From: Climacteris rufus
Lineage: Eukaryota; Chordata; Aves; Passeriformes; Climacteridae
NCBI GenBank assembly: GCA_013398175.1
Contig: VZRZ01004224.1
Location: 201,458-265,457 of the forward strand
Length of the DNA: 64,000 nt
Direction: 5' to 3'
The notes beneath the pieces were generated by a model. It saw only the letters and a program-made list of their open reading frames with translations, was not told where the DNA came from and ran no database searches. How positions within the stretch are numbered: position 1 is the first letter of the stretch; each line of letters begins with the position of its first letter. This document shows positions 24,466 to 35,068 of this stretch, piece after piece. Made by a program: the position numbers and the translations under genes.

Positions 24466-25060
24466 CATAGAATCAGAAAATCATTAAGAATCATAGAAAC
24501 AGAGTTATTTAGGTTGGAAAATACCTTTAAGGTCATAAAGTCCAATGGCTAACCTGGCACTGGCAATTCCGCCACTAAGCCATGTCCCTAAGTGCCACAT
24601 CTGCATGGCTTTTAAATACCTACAGGGATGGGGACCCAACCGCTTCCCTGGGCAACCTGTTTGAAGCTTGACAATCCTTTCCATGAAGAAATTTTTCCTA
24701 ATATCAAATATAAACCTTTTCTGGATCAAGTTGAGGCCGTTTCTCTGATCTTGTCACCTGGGAGAAGAGACCAACTCCCACCTGGCTGGAACCTCCTTTC
24801 AGGCAGCTGTAGAGAGCAGTAAGGCCACCCTTGAGCCTCCTTTCCTCCAGGCTAAACACCCCCAGCTCCCTCAGCCACACCTCATCAGACTTGTGCTCCA
24901 GACCCTTCTCCAGTTTTGTTGCCCTTCTCTGGACATACTCCAGCTCCTCAATGTCCTTCTCATAGAGAGAGGTCCAAAACTGAACACAGGATTTGAGGTG
25001 CGGTGTCAGCAGTGCAGAGTACAGATGGAGGATCACTGTCTTAGTCCTGCTGGCCACACT
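24466..25060 (-). mobile_element. CR1 LINE, 5'-truncated copy with 3' UTR and ORF2 tail
   Basis: This is the longest CR1 copy in the window (about 595 bp). Its 3' end lies at the left, with degenerate TCATAGAA repeats at 24467-24500. The 3' part runs through GCCATGTCCCTAAGTGCCAC and the region around 24660-24720. The copy appears 5'-truncated near 25060, where similarity stops. Such truncation is the normal outcome of target-primed reverse transcription. Differences from the family and a broken distal frame suggest it is inactive and not recent. Confidence 0.93.
24704..25057 (-). pseudogene. CR1 ORF2 C-terminal tail (decayed)
   Basis: The minus-strand frame stays open for 117 codons and reads as the C-terminal part of CR1 ORF2, the endonuclease/reverse-transcriptase polyprotein. 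Recognisable blocks are LYSALLTPHLKSCVQFW, VQRRATKLEKGLEHKS, RLRELG-type (here WLRELGVFSLEERRLKGG) and LKGGSSQVGVGLFSQVT. In the complete protein this lies after the reverse-transcriptase core. A second frame at 24505-24729 carries the following block, FDIRKNFFMERIVK, so the frame is shifted near 24720. The endonuclease and catalytic domains are absent. It is not a host gene. Confidence 0.85.
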
Positions 25061-26822
25061 ATCACCGTGGGAAGCAGGACCCTGGCTCCTCCCGGGCTGA
25101 CAAGCACTTCTGGCCCTTTTTCACAGGGCACTGCAGCATTTGTTTGCAAGAAGCCCTGCTGGCACTTGGCCCTGGGCTGACACCACCACAGGCCCATAAA
25201 CCCTGTGGCTGTTCCAAGGGGAACATTCTTCTCTCTCACTGTTAGTGAGGGATTTTCATCCAGTTTGTGTCGTGATGTTTGCATTGCTGTGGCACCAGGT
25301 GCTGGAGCTGTGCGTTCATTTAATTTACCCTGAGGTAGTTGCTACTGATTTGGTTCAAACCTGGTGTTACAGGTTGCACACTACTGAGGCAATCTCAGTT
25401 ACACCAGTTCCTTGAAGGATTCACTATTCCAGCTTGGTTTTCTGCCTCTTGTTCTTCCACGGTTACTGTGTCATTAGTCTGTTTAATGGTGCCAGAAGGC
25501 CACATATTGTCTCTCCGTGAAGCCTCAAACAGTAGACGCATGCTTTTAAATAGTTAAATAAATGTTAATTATGATTCACAAATAGTTTTTCCCCAACTAT
25601 TAAGTAATATCAAACACTGAATTTTTCAGTCAGTAATTGTTTTTCCAGCTGCTGAGTGGGACCAAGTATTCAATACTTTTACAGAGCTATTTTTGCAGCT
25701 GCTTGGCTGCTTTAAGCATAAAAGTCCTAAGTTATTTTGTAGGGCTTGACAGCCTTGGATGCACAGTGGGCACAAAAAGCCTGTGGTGGGAATGGAATGA
25801 TGACAATCTTCTGATGCACCTTGGTTAGTTGTGGATAGTTTGGGCTGCATCCAGAGAAGCTGAAAATAGCATATCGGGCACTTTTGAAAGTTTGAGGGTT
25901 TTGCAGCATTTTCTCACAAAAATCTGAAGTCTTTTTCTTTCTCACTGTGTTAGTTATCACACAGGTGGAAATTAGTTATTTTTTCCTTTTCAAGATCTTG
26001 AGACATTCTGTAAGGGATTCAGTCAGTGTGAATTATTTCATGAAATAGTGGTTTGACTTGTTGCAATTCTTTGCAAATAATACAATACCAAAGAATTTGG
26101 TCTTAGAAGTGCATATTATGTGCCTTACATAGAAAGATCTTAAAAATTTTTCAAGTATCAATTAAACCACAGATCATCATGATGGTAAAAGAGACACTGT
26201 TTTCACCCACCATGATGACTACCCTGGCAGTGAATGCATGGCTCACATTTTCCCAGTGATTCATTAGCCAAGCCAGTAAAACATCCTATGCAGTCTGACA
26301 TGGTGGCTTACTGGTAGCTGTTCTTCAGATGATTGCTCCTGTCGACATGATGCATAGCAGTGTTAGAACATTCACTTTGGAACTTACCTTTTCTGTGCAT
26401 CTCTTTTCTCCGGTTTTCCCACCAGATCTGCTCTGCTGCCTCACAGCTCTGCTGTGCTGTGCCTCCTTGAAGCTATGAATAAGACATCTCCTAAATATCA
26501 CTGGTGTGTTTTGATGGAGCCACAGTCATGAGCACAGGGTGCACAAAGGACACTTAAAACTGAGAGCTAGAGAGAGAACACTCAGCACTGAGCACTAGAG
26601 AGAGGATGATGTTGTTACGGAAGAAGACCAAATCATGAAGGGTAAATTCTGTTTGATGTTCAGTTGTGTTGGTTTTTTAAGCCAAAGCAGAAAAGAATCA
26701 GAATAAAAAAGCTTTCACAAAGCAGAAGTGTGAGTGAAATGAAACGTAGTGACTAGACAAATGAAAAAAAAAGTTAATTATAAAACCCACCAAACTTAAA
26801 TTTCAAAGCCCCAGAAGAAGAG
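25061..26822. other. Single-copy non-coding DNA
   Basis: No gene was recognised. At 26560-26605 an imperfect two-copy tandem duplication (about 28-bp period, core CTAGAGAGAG) is visible. Open frames are below 100 codons. Confidence 0.5.
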
Positions 26823-27072
26823 GTGGTCTGTCAGTCACCCAGCATGAACTGGGCACCCAAGTGGAACTCACGGTCTGGGTTCAGTTCCCTGCCTTGGTCA
26901 CAGGTTTCCTGTGTGTTCTCAGGCACCCTCCTTCATCTGCCCCATCTCTGACTTCCTCATTTGTGCAGTGGACATCATCTCCCTCATGTTCATTGTGAGG
27001 ACGAAGCCTACAGATATTGCTGAAGCATGTGGATGTTGTGATGGGAAGAGCCACTCCAGAGACCTGAGCAAG
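26823..27072 (+). mobile_element. Ancient MIR-like (CORE-type) SINE
   Basis: The order of landmarks follows the tRNA-derived, MIR-type SINEs known from reptiles and mammals. A tRNA-related head contains a box-B-like GGTTCAGTTCC at 26878-26888. This is followed by CCTGCCTTGGTCACAGGTTT and CCTGTGTG. The core around 26955-27005 has CTCATTTGTGCAGTGGA, then CTCCCTCATG and TTGTGAGGACGAAG. The tail has a GTGATGGGAAGAGCCA segment. Many substitutions separate it from the family pattern, as expected for a copy that predates birds. The amplification partner would have been an L2/L3-type LINE in related elements. I judge the overall match good, but it needs an alignment. Confidence 0.65.
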
Positions 27073-30000
27073 AGGGGTGCATTGCCTTGCAGGGGATAGT
27101 CACCCATGCTGCTTTCATTTCTGTGTTAAAGAGTAGAGGAAATTACTTCCAGATCTAAAAAGGTTTGATTCTTTTCTTTCCAAGTTTTTCAGGCCTATTT
27201 CTTGTGGAGTTTGGCTGCCCCAGTACAGCAGCAGGCATTTGGAATATTCCCTGTCTCTCACCTTTCTTCGCTCAGTCTGTCTGCTTATGGCTTTGAGTCA
27301 TTCCTGTCTGCTCAATAGGCGTGCCCAGCACAATCCAACAGGATCAGAAACACAGCTTTTGTCATCTCCCCAGTTACATGAAGGTCTCCTAACATGTAAA
27401 TACAGTTGTGTGTAAGAAAGAAAACAAGAGTGCTTGAGGCTGGTGGGAGGGTTACCAAAGGTGACCCTAGCAGCTGAGGAAGGTGGTACAAGGCAGTGGA
27501 ATGTCACATTCATGGACTCCTGCCAAAGTGTGCACTGGCACAGGGTGGCTTCTAAGGATGTCCACGTAGCCCATCACTACCATTGGCCTTCAGCCCCTCT
27601 GCTCCTCTACTAAATCACAAATGGTAGGCAAAACTACTGGCATTTTTATATACTCTTAGTCAGTGCTGATGCTAATTCTGAATAAGGACTCAGAAATGAC
27701 AAGTCACATGCCTTTTGATGTGCCCTTTTATCTCCTTTGAGTTGGTAGTTAAACCTCTGAGTATGAGGACTTCTCCGGACAAGCAAAGAAATGTCTCTCT
27801 CATTCTGAGGGTGGTCAGCTCAGAGTCCCTGGCCATGAGGGAACACAGATGGTTTGAGATGTGGTTGTGTTGACACTGGATGTCCCCTCTCTGCCTGCAG
27901 TGCTTGTCCCTTTTCCCAGTTGGTGAAACTGGAAATTCAGTGTTCTTACAGCTCCAGAGGACTGGTGCCTGCAAATATGGCAACTGCTTAGTTGTCCATT
28001 GCTGTTTCAACCCCTTGCCCAAGCTACAAATAATGAGTTATTGAGCTAATTTAGTTTTACACAGAAGTGATCTTCCTCCTGCAAATCAGGAAGGCTATTT
28101 AATGCAGTGTAATTGACTTCAGCTGTAAGATTCAATACACTTATCTAGGATTACAGTTCAATAAAATCTAATTGTGCTGAGAGCAACAGGAATTGTAGAA
28201 ACACCCAGGGACTGTTTTGTGCCTTTTCCGTGAACATGGTGAGCTGAATGTCTTCTGATCCTTATGGTTTGGGTTACAGTGCTGCTTGACCTGCCCATTG
28301 GCAGGAGCAGCTTGAGGTGGCACCATTTGGCGTGGGGAGGAGAAGCCAGGCAGGGGAAATGATGGGTGGCCTTCTTCAGTCAGCTCTGTGTGAGTGACAG
28401 TCTCATTTCTGTGTGCCCTCCCAGAATCAGGCTGGGGGAACGGGAAGTAAGCAATGTCTGGTTTCATTATGATCGTGATGATAATAGGATCCATGAGGTA
28501 TGTGAGATTAAAAGCCCTATAACATTGCAGGCCAAATCATTCATAGAGGACAAGGCCAGAAATCAGTTCAGTGCCTAAACATCCTTGTGTCTTGCCTCAC
28601 CCAGTGTAGAAATAAATACGGGAAAACAAATATTTATGCACTATTTCCTCTCTCTATTTACTAAGTAGGAAGCTGTGTAAAGCCAATTGCTACATGGAAA
28701 CATTCGCTGGCCATCAAGCACTGGCTTTTATGACTGTGTGCTGTAATTGTAGAGAGCCTTTTTGCCCACGTATTCATTAATGAGCTTTTCATCAGCCACT
28801 CTGAACAAATGGAAAAATATTAGATTTAATTTTTTGCTTGCAGAGCTTCAGGGAAAAATACAGAATTTTCAGTGGGATGAGCACACTGGCATAGGTAATG
28901 AGTAATTTGGGATGATGACTGAGCAGCCGGTGTGGCAAGTGTCCTTGTGACACACATGGGATGCAAACTTTAACACCTCGTTGTAGAGAGACTCCCAAGC
29001 AGCAATCCCCAAACAGCAATCCTTGATCCAAACATAAGCTTGTGTCATTAGGAGCACTTACCTAACACCATACTTATTTTCTTGATTATTTCTTCTAGTT
29101 ATTCATTATCCTGTTGCAAGCAGCAAAGGAAAAATGTACTTTCAGACCAAAGTAACAGATTTGGCTGGTTCCAGTACACTGACTTCATGAGCAATAAAAC
29201 ATATAACATTGCTTGCTACGGCATGTGCTGTACTAATCATTTCCTGTGCAACTGTCTATTTTTTACATCATTTTAAACAAATGCCAGGAGTACAGGGAGT
29301 AATAAAACAAGATAATAACGGTAGACCAGGCAGGTTTTGTGGTACAAGTTAAAAACAGAAACAACAACCAAAAAAAAAAAACACCTCTAAAAGCCATGAG
29401 AACTGTAGAAAGAGGCTCTTTTCACTTGACAAAGTTAAGCTATAATGACTGAGTGCAGAGAACATCTTTCTTACAGGTACAAGCAGTGAGAATGGATCAT
29501 GCTGGATGTCACTGAAGCTGCCACAATCACATTTTAAGATCAGAGAAGAGAGATGGCTAAGAATTTTTTTTTCCTGGTTATGGAGTTGACTTTGCTTCTG
29601 GCCTAGTGATTGCTGGTTCTTACTACTGCTTTGGGTGATAGTTGTCTGGGATGGTGACAATACTGATATTAAACTTCCGTTTTCAGGTGACCTGAAACTG
29701 AAGAAGAAATTCATGCTGTGCCTAAGTTTTCAATTTGAGTTGAGCTGTCAGGGAAAACTAGATAGACATTTGAAATACACTCTTTGCTGTTTTGGTTAAC
29801 TTTATGAGGTGATAAACCCTGTTTTGCTTTGTTTCCCACACCTTCATTATTTTCATCAGGACGTTCAAGAGTCAGTGCAAAATTAACTAAAAAGCAAATA
29901 CAAGGGGCACTTCAAAATTTGTCGATTTAGCATGCATCAAAGCACTAATGTAAGTTTGTGCACGACCTGCTGGTATGCAGCAGCAGACAGCAAAGGGTTT

Positions 30001-31539
30001 GTTAGTATTGGCAGTGCTCTCATGAAGCCAAATACAATTCTTTCGCTTGCTGCCTTGACAGTACAAAGTGCTTTTAATTCCTATCCAGGTTTTTTCTGCT
30101 TCCTCTGTCTTCATATCGCCACCCTTGTACCTTGGAATAACAAAATGAAACTTCAAAGAGTTCATGAAAGTCACAGTCGAAAGCACGTGTTGTCTTAAGT
30201 CAGGCAGACAAAACCAGTGCTAATTAAGTGCAGTCTCTTCTCGAATCTGGCCAAAATAGTGTTTCCTCTCACATTTTGGGAGTGTGGCAGTCCATTTATC
30301 TCCAAAATAGCTGAAATAGCTTTTACAAGTGCTGTTTAGAAAAATGCAAGATTCCCCAAGATATTGCAAGGTTGATGATACACACTGGATTCTGTGCTGA
30401 GCAGAGCTAAAGATATATGCTTCTGGACGTTATTTCTAAATCAAAGTTGAGATTATGTCTTGTTTAGTATTGTCATAGGTTTGTTTCATAAGTGTAGCTC
30501 TGCAGTAATTTCTTATTTCAAAGAAATTGCTTGTGTGAAGATTTTTTTAAAGCAAGACTTTCATTTAAATCCAGTTCTGCTCCATTTGAAAGAGTACAGT
30601 ATTTTGCAGATGTGTCAAAGTATTAGTTTCATTTCCAACTATTGCACAGTTAGGGAAATAAAATCTAACATCATCTTCAGCCAGTAGATAATTTCCTTTT
30701 TTATGCCATTTGTTTTATCTTTTCTTCTCCCCTACAGCTTTGGATTTTGTCCATCTTCTTGTATTAAAATCTACCACTGTAGTACTCTCAGTATTCAGTG
30801 TTAGATGGATCCTCTTCTCTCTTCTCCAAAGTATGCCAAGGTTCTCCTCCTATCTCCATGCCATGTTTAAAAATTAGTAGCATGATGTGTAATCCTTGAG
30901 TTACTGATGCAAGCTGAGGGCTGTTCCTTCAGCAGTGCTGGTGAGGTACTCCAGCTGCTGGTGGATGCTCAGTCTGCAGCACCAGACTGGAGTTGCTGCT
31001 ATACAAATACAAAAATTGGTCATCATATCAGCAACATGGTTTCAGTGGAGCAGTTTAGGTCTAAGGGTAAAAGCTAATATAGACATGGCCATTAATTTTG
31101 CACCCCTCCAGGGGCATACTTCTAATTAAGACCATGTATCTGCTATTGAATGTTTCCAGTAGTGTTCCCTTAATCTATAAATTATTGGTCCATTTAGCAG
31201 GGCTCTGCATAGTCCCAGCTCAGATACCTGGCTGGTACCCATTGATCCTGATCCTCCTGCCCCAGTCATCTCTTCATTTACTTGCTAATGGAGTTGCCTG
31301 CTCTTTCTGTTAGAGTCTCACACTGTTTCTCTCATTGGTTTCTTTTTTCTTTTGTTGTAGTGATTTTGCTATTCCAGGGCAGATTCCCTGGCAAAAGACC
31401 CACAGTATGACAGTCTAACATCACCCTTCTCCTGGTAGTAGCAACCACCCTGTTTTATGTCACCTTTTATTCTGAAAACACCACTAGAAGCAGTTGCAAC
31501 CTCACTTGATCTTTCCCTGTTTAGAAGACGTGAAAATAC
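27073..31539. other. Single-copy non-coding DNA
   Basis: No gene or convincing repeat was recognised. A 121-codon minus frame at 29349-29714 is low in complexity at one end and has no recognisable domain. An A-rich run lies near 29371. The remainder is AT-rich single-copy sequence. Confidence 0.55.
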
Positions 31540-32660
31540 TTAATGAATCATTTTGGGGCGGTGTGACCTGCGGGATACAGACGTGTGGGAGTGTTTATTT
31601 GTTGAAAGCATCAGAAGGGGAATCACTCCGTTATCCGAGTACCTATGTGTAAAGGTGGGAAATCGGCATGCTCTGAAGTTTCACCGAACCTTTATTCTTC
31701 TCCTATCTGTCTCTTCCTAGAAGGTAGTTAATTTTGGAAAAGCACACAAAGAGAGGAGAAAAGCAGTACGTAAATTCCCAGAATTTCCTTTGGGGGAGAG
31801 ATCCCAGAGGGGAAGGAGGGAACTCTTTTAATAATCTTTGCAGAATTTAATCCCAAGAAAGTGCAACAAAATTGGTTCTTCCTCTGAGAGCTGGCAGCAT
31901 ACTTTTTCTGTAACAAGACCAGTTTTTAGTTTCTTTGTAGTACAGTCTGATTAAGACTGTGTCACGTTGACTGCGGAGAGCAAAATCTGGTTTTGACAGA
32001 TGTTTCCCATGATCTGAAGAATACAAATACTCCTGCAAGATGACAGACAGCTTGTTTACATAAGAAAACATTTTTTTTAATTAAAAAAAAAGAAAAGAAA
32101 CCAACAAAAACACACAAACAAAGCAACATTCGGATCAGTCATTCTGATCAAGGCAGTGTCAATTATTAGGCTGTAAAGGGAACTGATGACTCAACTTAGG
32201 CACAGCGCTGCAGCGATCTCCGATTTTCGGTTTCGTAACAGATTCTTTTCAGGAATGCTTTTCATTCATACCTGATGTTTAAATGTGTCTCACGGAGCGT
32301 ATATCGCTTTGTGATAGGGATGCAGGAGACTGGTGTCCGCATGCTCTGAGTGATGGTGTGGAATTTGGGAGGCATTCCGCTACCTTAGTGGGACTCCCAG
32401 TGGGAGAAGGGTCCTCTGACCCATCGCATTGCGCGCTCGTACCTGCACATCACCATTGTTGTTACCATGGCTAGTTTATAGTTAAGTTCACATCAGTAAA
32501 ATTGAAAAGCACTTTGATTCAGAAAGCGAAATGTTTTGTTGAGATCCCATGCTTAGTAATTCCAGCGAGTGCACTTGTTAAAGTGGATGAGTCAGAAATG
32601 GAAATGCAAAGCATTTCTCTGAACGGTGGCCGGAAATTAGCTTTGAAAACTGAAACAAAG
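31540..32660. promoter_or_regulatory. CpG-retaining stretch, candidate enhancer
   Basis: CpG dinucleotides are clearly more frequent here than in the surrounding AT-rich DNA, for example around 31556-31640, 32220-32300 and 32420-32440, although the stretch is not GC-rich enough for a promoter island. Two AP-1-type sites are visible: TGACTCA at about 32187 and TGAGTCA at about 32588. A 20-bp T/A palindrome (T8-AATT-A8) lies at 32071-32090 in an A-rich run up to about 32125. I infer an unmethylated or conserved regulatory element; no promoter or exon is evident. Confidence 0.3.
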
Positions 32661-33251
32661 CCCCAACCGCAGTTTTATCTATTTACTTAACAATTTTAGG
32701 TCTGTGAAAATCCCTTTGTCTTTGGGACACATTTCGATTCCTCTCTTGTAGCGTTGGTGCAGTCTGTAGGCTGGATGATCAACCATGTCAGGCCTGTCTT
32801 GGTGTGTCTTAATGTTTTGGTTTAAAAAATTGAATTCCATGTAAATGGCTTCATTGCTTGTGGTGCTGCCAGATTCTGTCACGGCTTGGGGTGTAAGTTG
32901 GTGGAAGTATTAGGCAGGATGGGATATTATAATATTTGAATTAATGTTATACTGAGTAAGAAAATCAGGGGAATTGAGTGGAGTCACTCAGCTGCTTATT
33001 CTTCAATGCATAGGTTATATATGTATGTATGGCATACGGGACTCTCCGACTGCTCTGGCATCAAACGCTTGCTCCCCAGCATACCATGGAGAGGCTGTGG
33101 TGGTCACAAGCACCTCTGTTTGTCAGGACCTAGCCCTCTGTGGGGAGAGAGCAGAAAGGGGTCATGAGTGTTTTCATGTTAGTAGTGGTTGTCTTGCTGT
33201 GAAAAAACTTTAAAATCAGCCTATTGGTGATAGCAACATTCTGTTCCTCAT
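32661..33251. other. Single-copy non-coding DNA
   Basis: Nothing recognisable was seen. Confidence 0.5.
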
Positions 33252-33297
33252 CCTGCACCTTTCTTCTCTGCTGGTACCTGCACCTTTCTTCTCTGCT
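33252..33297. repeat. 25-bp tandem duplication
   Basis: The segment starting CCTGCACCTTTCTTCTCTGC is repeated directly with a 25-bp period; 21 bases of the second copy are identical. It sits in a pyrimidine-rich stretch about 150 bp from the LTR insertion. Confidence 0.9.
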
Positions 33298-33443
33298 TTC
33301 TTCTCTTCATCTTGGTACCTTCTGCTCATCCTTGAGAGTGAGTCTGAATGCTTTGGACTTGTCAGGCAGCCTCAGACAGCCTAAGGACTGACTGCTTTCC
33401 TGGCAGCTGTGGTGTGGTCTGAAGCCCATCAATGTAAATCGTG

Positions 33444-33449
33444 GAGGAG
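33444..33449. repeat. Left target-site duplication of the LTR (GAGGAG)
   Basis: GAGGAG directly precedes the LTR terminus TGTGGC and is repeated exactly at 34080-34085 after the other terminus GCCACA. Confidence 0.85.
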
Positions 33450-33711
33450 TGTGGCCGCGCTTGCTGGACGCGCTCCGGCCGAGGGCTGGGGACAAGCCGA
33501 GGGCGCACGGCGTCCGGCACTGGCTATCCGCCCTGGTGGTGCGGGGGCTGGCTGCCGCGCTGCAGCGCTTCTCCCCCAAGCAGGGTTCCAGCCGTGCTCA
33601 GTGGGACCTTGCCGGCTCCTCTGGTAGGCGGGGTGCCCAAAGCCCGGTGTTCTTCGGCGCTGCGGCGAAAGCAAAGACCAAGGAGGGGTCTCTGTCCAGT
33701 GATTTCAGCTC

Positions 33712-33717
33712 TTTATT
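33712..33717 (-). promoter_or_regulatory. LTR polyadenylation signal (AATAAA)
   Basis: AATAAA on the minus strand lies about 80 bp downstream of the TATA-like box of the same LTR. This spacing fits a short R region. Confidence 0.7.
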
Positions 33718-33794
33718 TCAGGGTCCAGGGTAGAACAGGGTCAGGACGAGCCAAGGGAACTGGAGCAAAAGACCTCGCTCCTCCCCAAACGGGG

Positions 33795-33803
33795 TTTTTT
33801 AAA
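33795..33803 (-). promoter_or_regulatory. LTR TATA-like box
   Basis: The minus strand reads CCCCTTTAAAAAACCCC, with three CCAAT boxes upstream and the polyadenylation signal downstream. Together these place the LTR promoter here, firing toward lower coordinates. Confidence 0.6.
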
Positions 33804-34079
33804 GGGGAAGGCGAGGGGGGTACAACCAATGAAGATACAGGAATTTGAATATAACCAATAAATAACCAAAGATACAAGAACTTACTAGAATATGACTATA
33901 AAAGGAACATTACATAACTGATGAAACAACCAATAGAAACAGCTTATGCAAAAGGGAGCATAAGATTGACAACTGAGTCACCCTAACCGGAATGACTATC
34001 TCCAGGGGCAGTGTGCTAGGCTTCCCTCCACCACTGCTGAGGTCTGCTGGCTTTGGCCCTAGCCGTGCACACTGCCACA

Positions 34080-34085
34080 GAGGAG
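34080..34085. repeat. Right target-site duplication of the LTR (GAGGAG)
   Basis: This is an exact copy of the 6 bp at 33444-33449 and directly follows the LTR end GCCACA. Confidence 0.85.
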
Positions 34086-35068
34086 GACAAAGTAATAGAT
34101 GCGTTTAAGGGACTTGCAATTCCCACGGCAAGGCTGGTAAAGTAGAGCTCATTTCAAAGAGAAGGCGGCTTGGTGATTTTTCTTAATTACTGTTTACCTA
34201 AATAAATAAATAATGCATATTCATGGCTTTAACTAGAGTAAGTCGTGTTGAAATGTTTACCTCTCCAGAGGATAATTATTAAGGGCGGGGTGTGGGGTGC
34301 AGCAATTAATAATAAAACATTTAGATGAGATTACAGAATGTTCTGATTGGAACAGTAAACATTATGCCAGAAATAAAAGCAAATAAACAAAGCTGTCTTG
34401 AATGAAAAAAAAAAAATACTATGCTATCTGAAGAAACGTGCTGAACAGAAGTATTTTGGGTGAAGGGGCTGCGGCCTTGGAGCTCTTAAGTATCACAGGG
34501 AGGCATCTTCAGTCTAAAAAGCATCCCTGTGGAAGAAAGTAGCTCATTTCCAGTCTGGAAAAGAGATGACATGAATATTGGCATCCACACTGATTCGTGT
34601 GGCAGATGTAACACCTATCAGCACCACTTCGAGGCTGGGGTCCATTGATTCTTAAACCATGCAACAGAGAGTATTTCACCTGCTTATATCAGTAGTGCAT
34701 AAATCCTTCGTTTGCCTTTTGAACCTCCTTCCCCCTCATTTTGTACATTCCTTTGAATGAAAATCTTTTCTCAGCTGAGAGTTTGAAATTTGGACTCACC
34801 CTTTCATGTCTTTTGGCTGTGGTTCCTTAGCTGGTTAATCAGATCAAAGAGAGCCAGTGATATGTTCAGAGATTTTTGTGACAGCTGCATACCATTAGGC
34901 TGAATGATTAAAAACCCCCATAATTGTAGTTTAGCGCAGTAAATACAGATTGGTCTTTCAGTTTAACATACGGTAGCAGGCGAACTGAGCCTTTGACAAA
35001 AGACCTGCTGCTTTAACCTCAAGCAGACAAAGCTGGCTTGCCCCCAGGCCCACCTGCCTTCAGCTGTT
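34086..35068. other. Non-coding DNA with a homeodomain-site-rich segment
   Basis: At 34140-34420 the sequence holds several TAATTA/ATTAAT-type cores, an ATGCATATTCAT segment and an AAATAAATAAATAATG run. This composition is common in developmental enhancers conserved between birds and other vertebrates. It is a guess from composition only. The rest shows nothing recognisable. Confidence 0.25.

Larger units (their letters stand above)
33450..34079 (-). mobile_element. Solo LTR of an endogenous retrovirus
   Basis: This 630-bp segment has perfect 6-bp terminal inverted repeats (TGTGGC at 33450, GCCACA ending at 34079) and is bounded by a perfect 6-bp duplication. Read on the minus strand it has LTR structure. 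The U3 part holds three CCAAT boxes (+ coordinates 33826-33830, 33855-33859, 33930-33934). A TATA-like TTTAAAAAA lies at about 33795-33803, and an AATAAA polyadenylation signal at 33712-33717 some 80 bp further. A GC- and CpG-rich U5 runs down to 33450. No internal retroviral sequence or second LTR is present, so it is a recombination-derived solo LTR. A 6-bp duplication is usual for class II (ERVK-like) and alpharetrovirus-like elements. Intact ends and surviving CpGs point to a fairly recent insertion. Confidence 0.88.

Noticed and set aside
33441..33848. 135-codon and 94-codon GC-rich frames
   Set aside because: They lie within the LTR U5/R region and have no coding signature; GC-richness explains the lack of stops.
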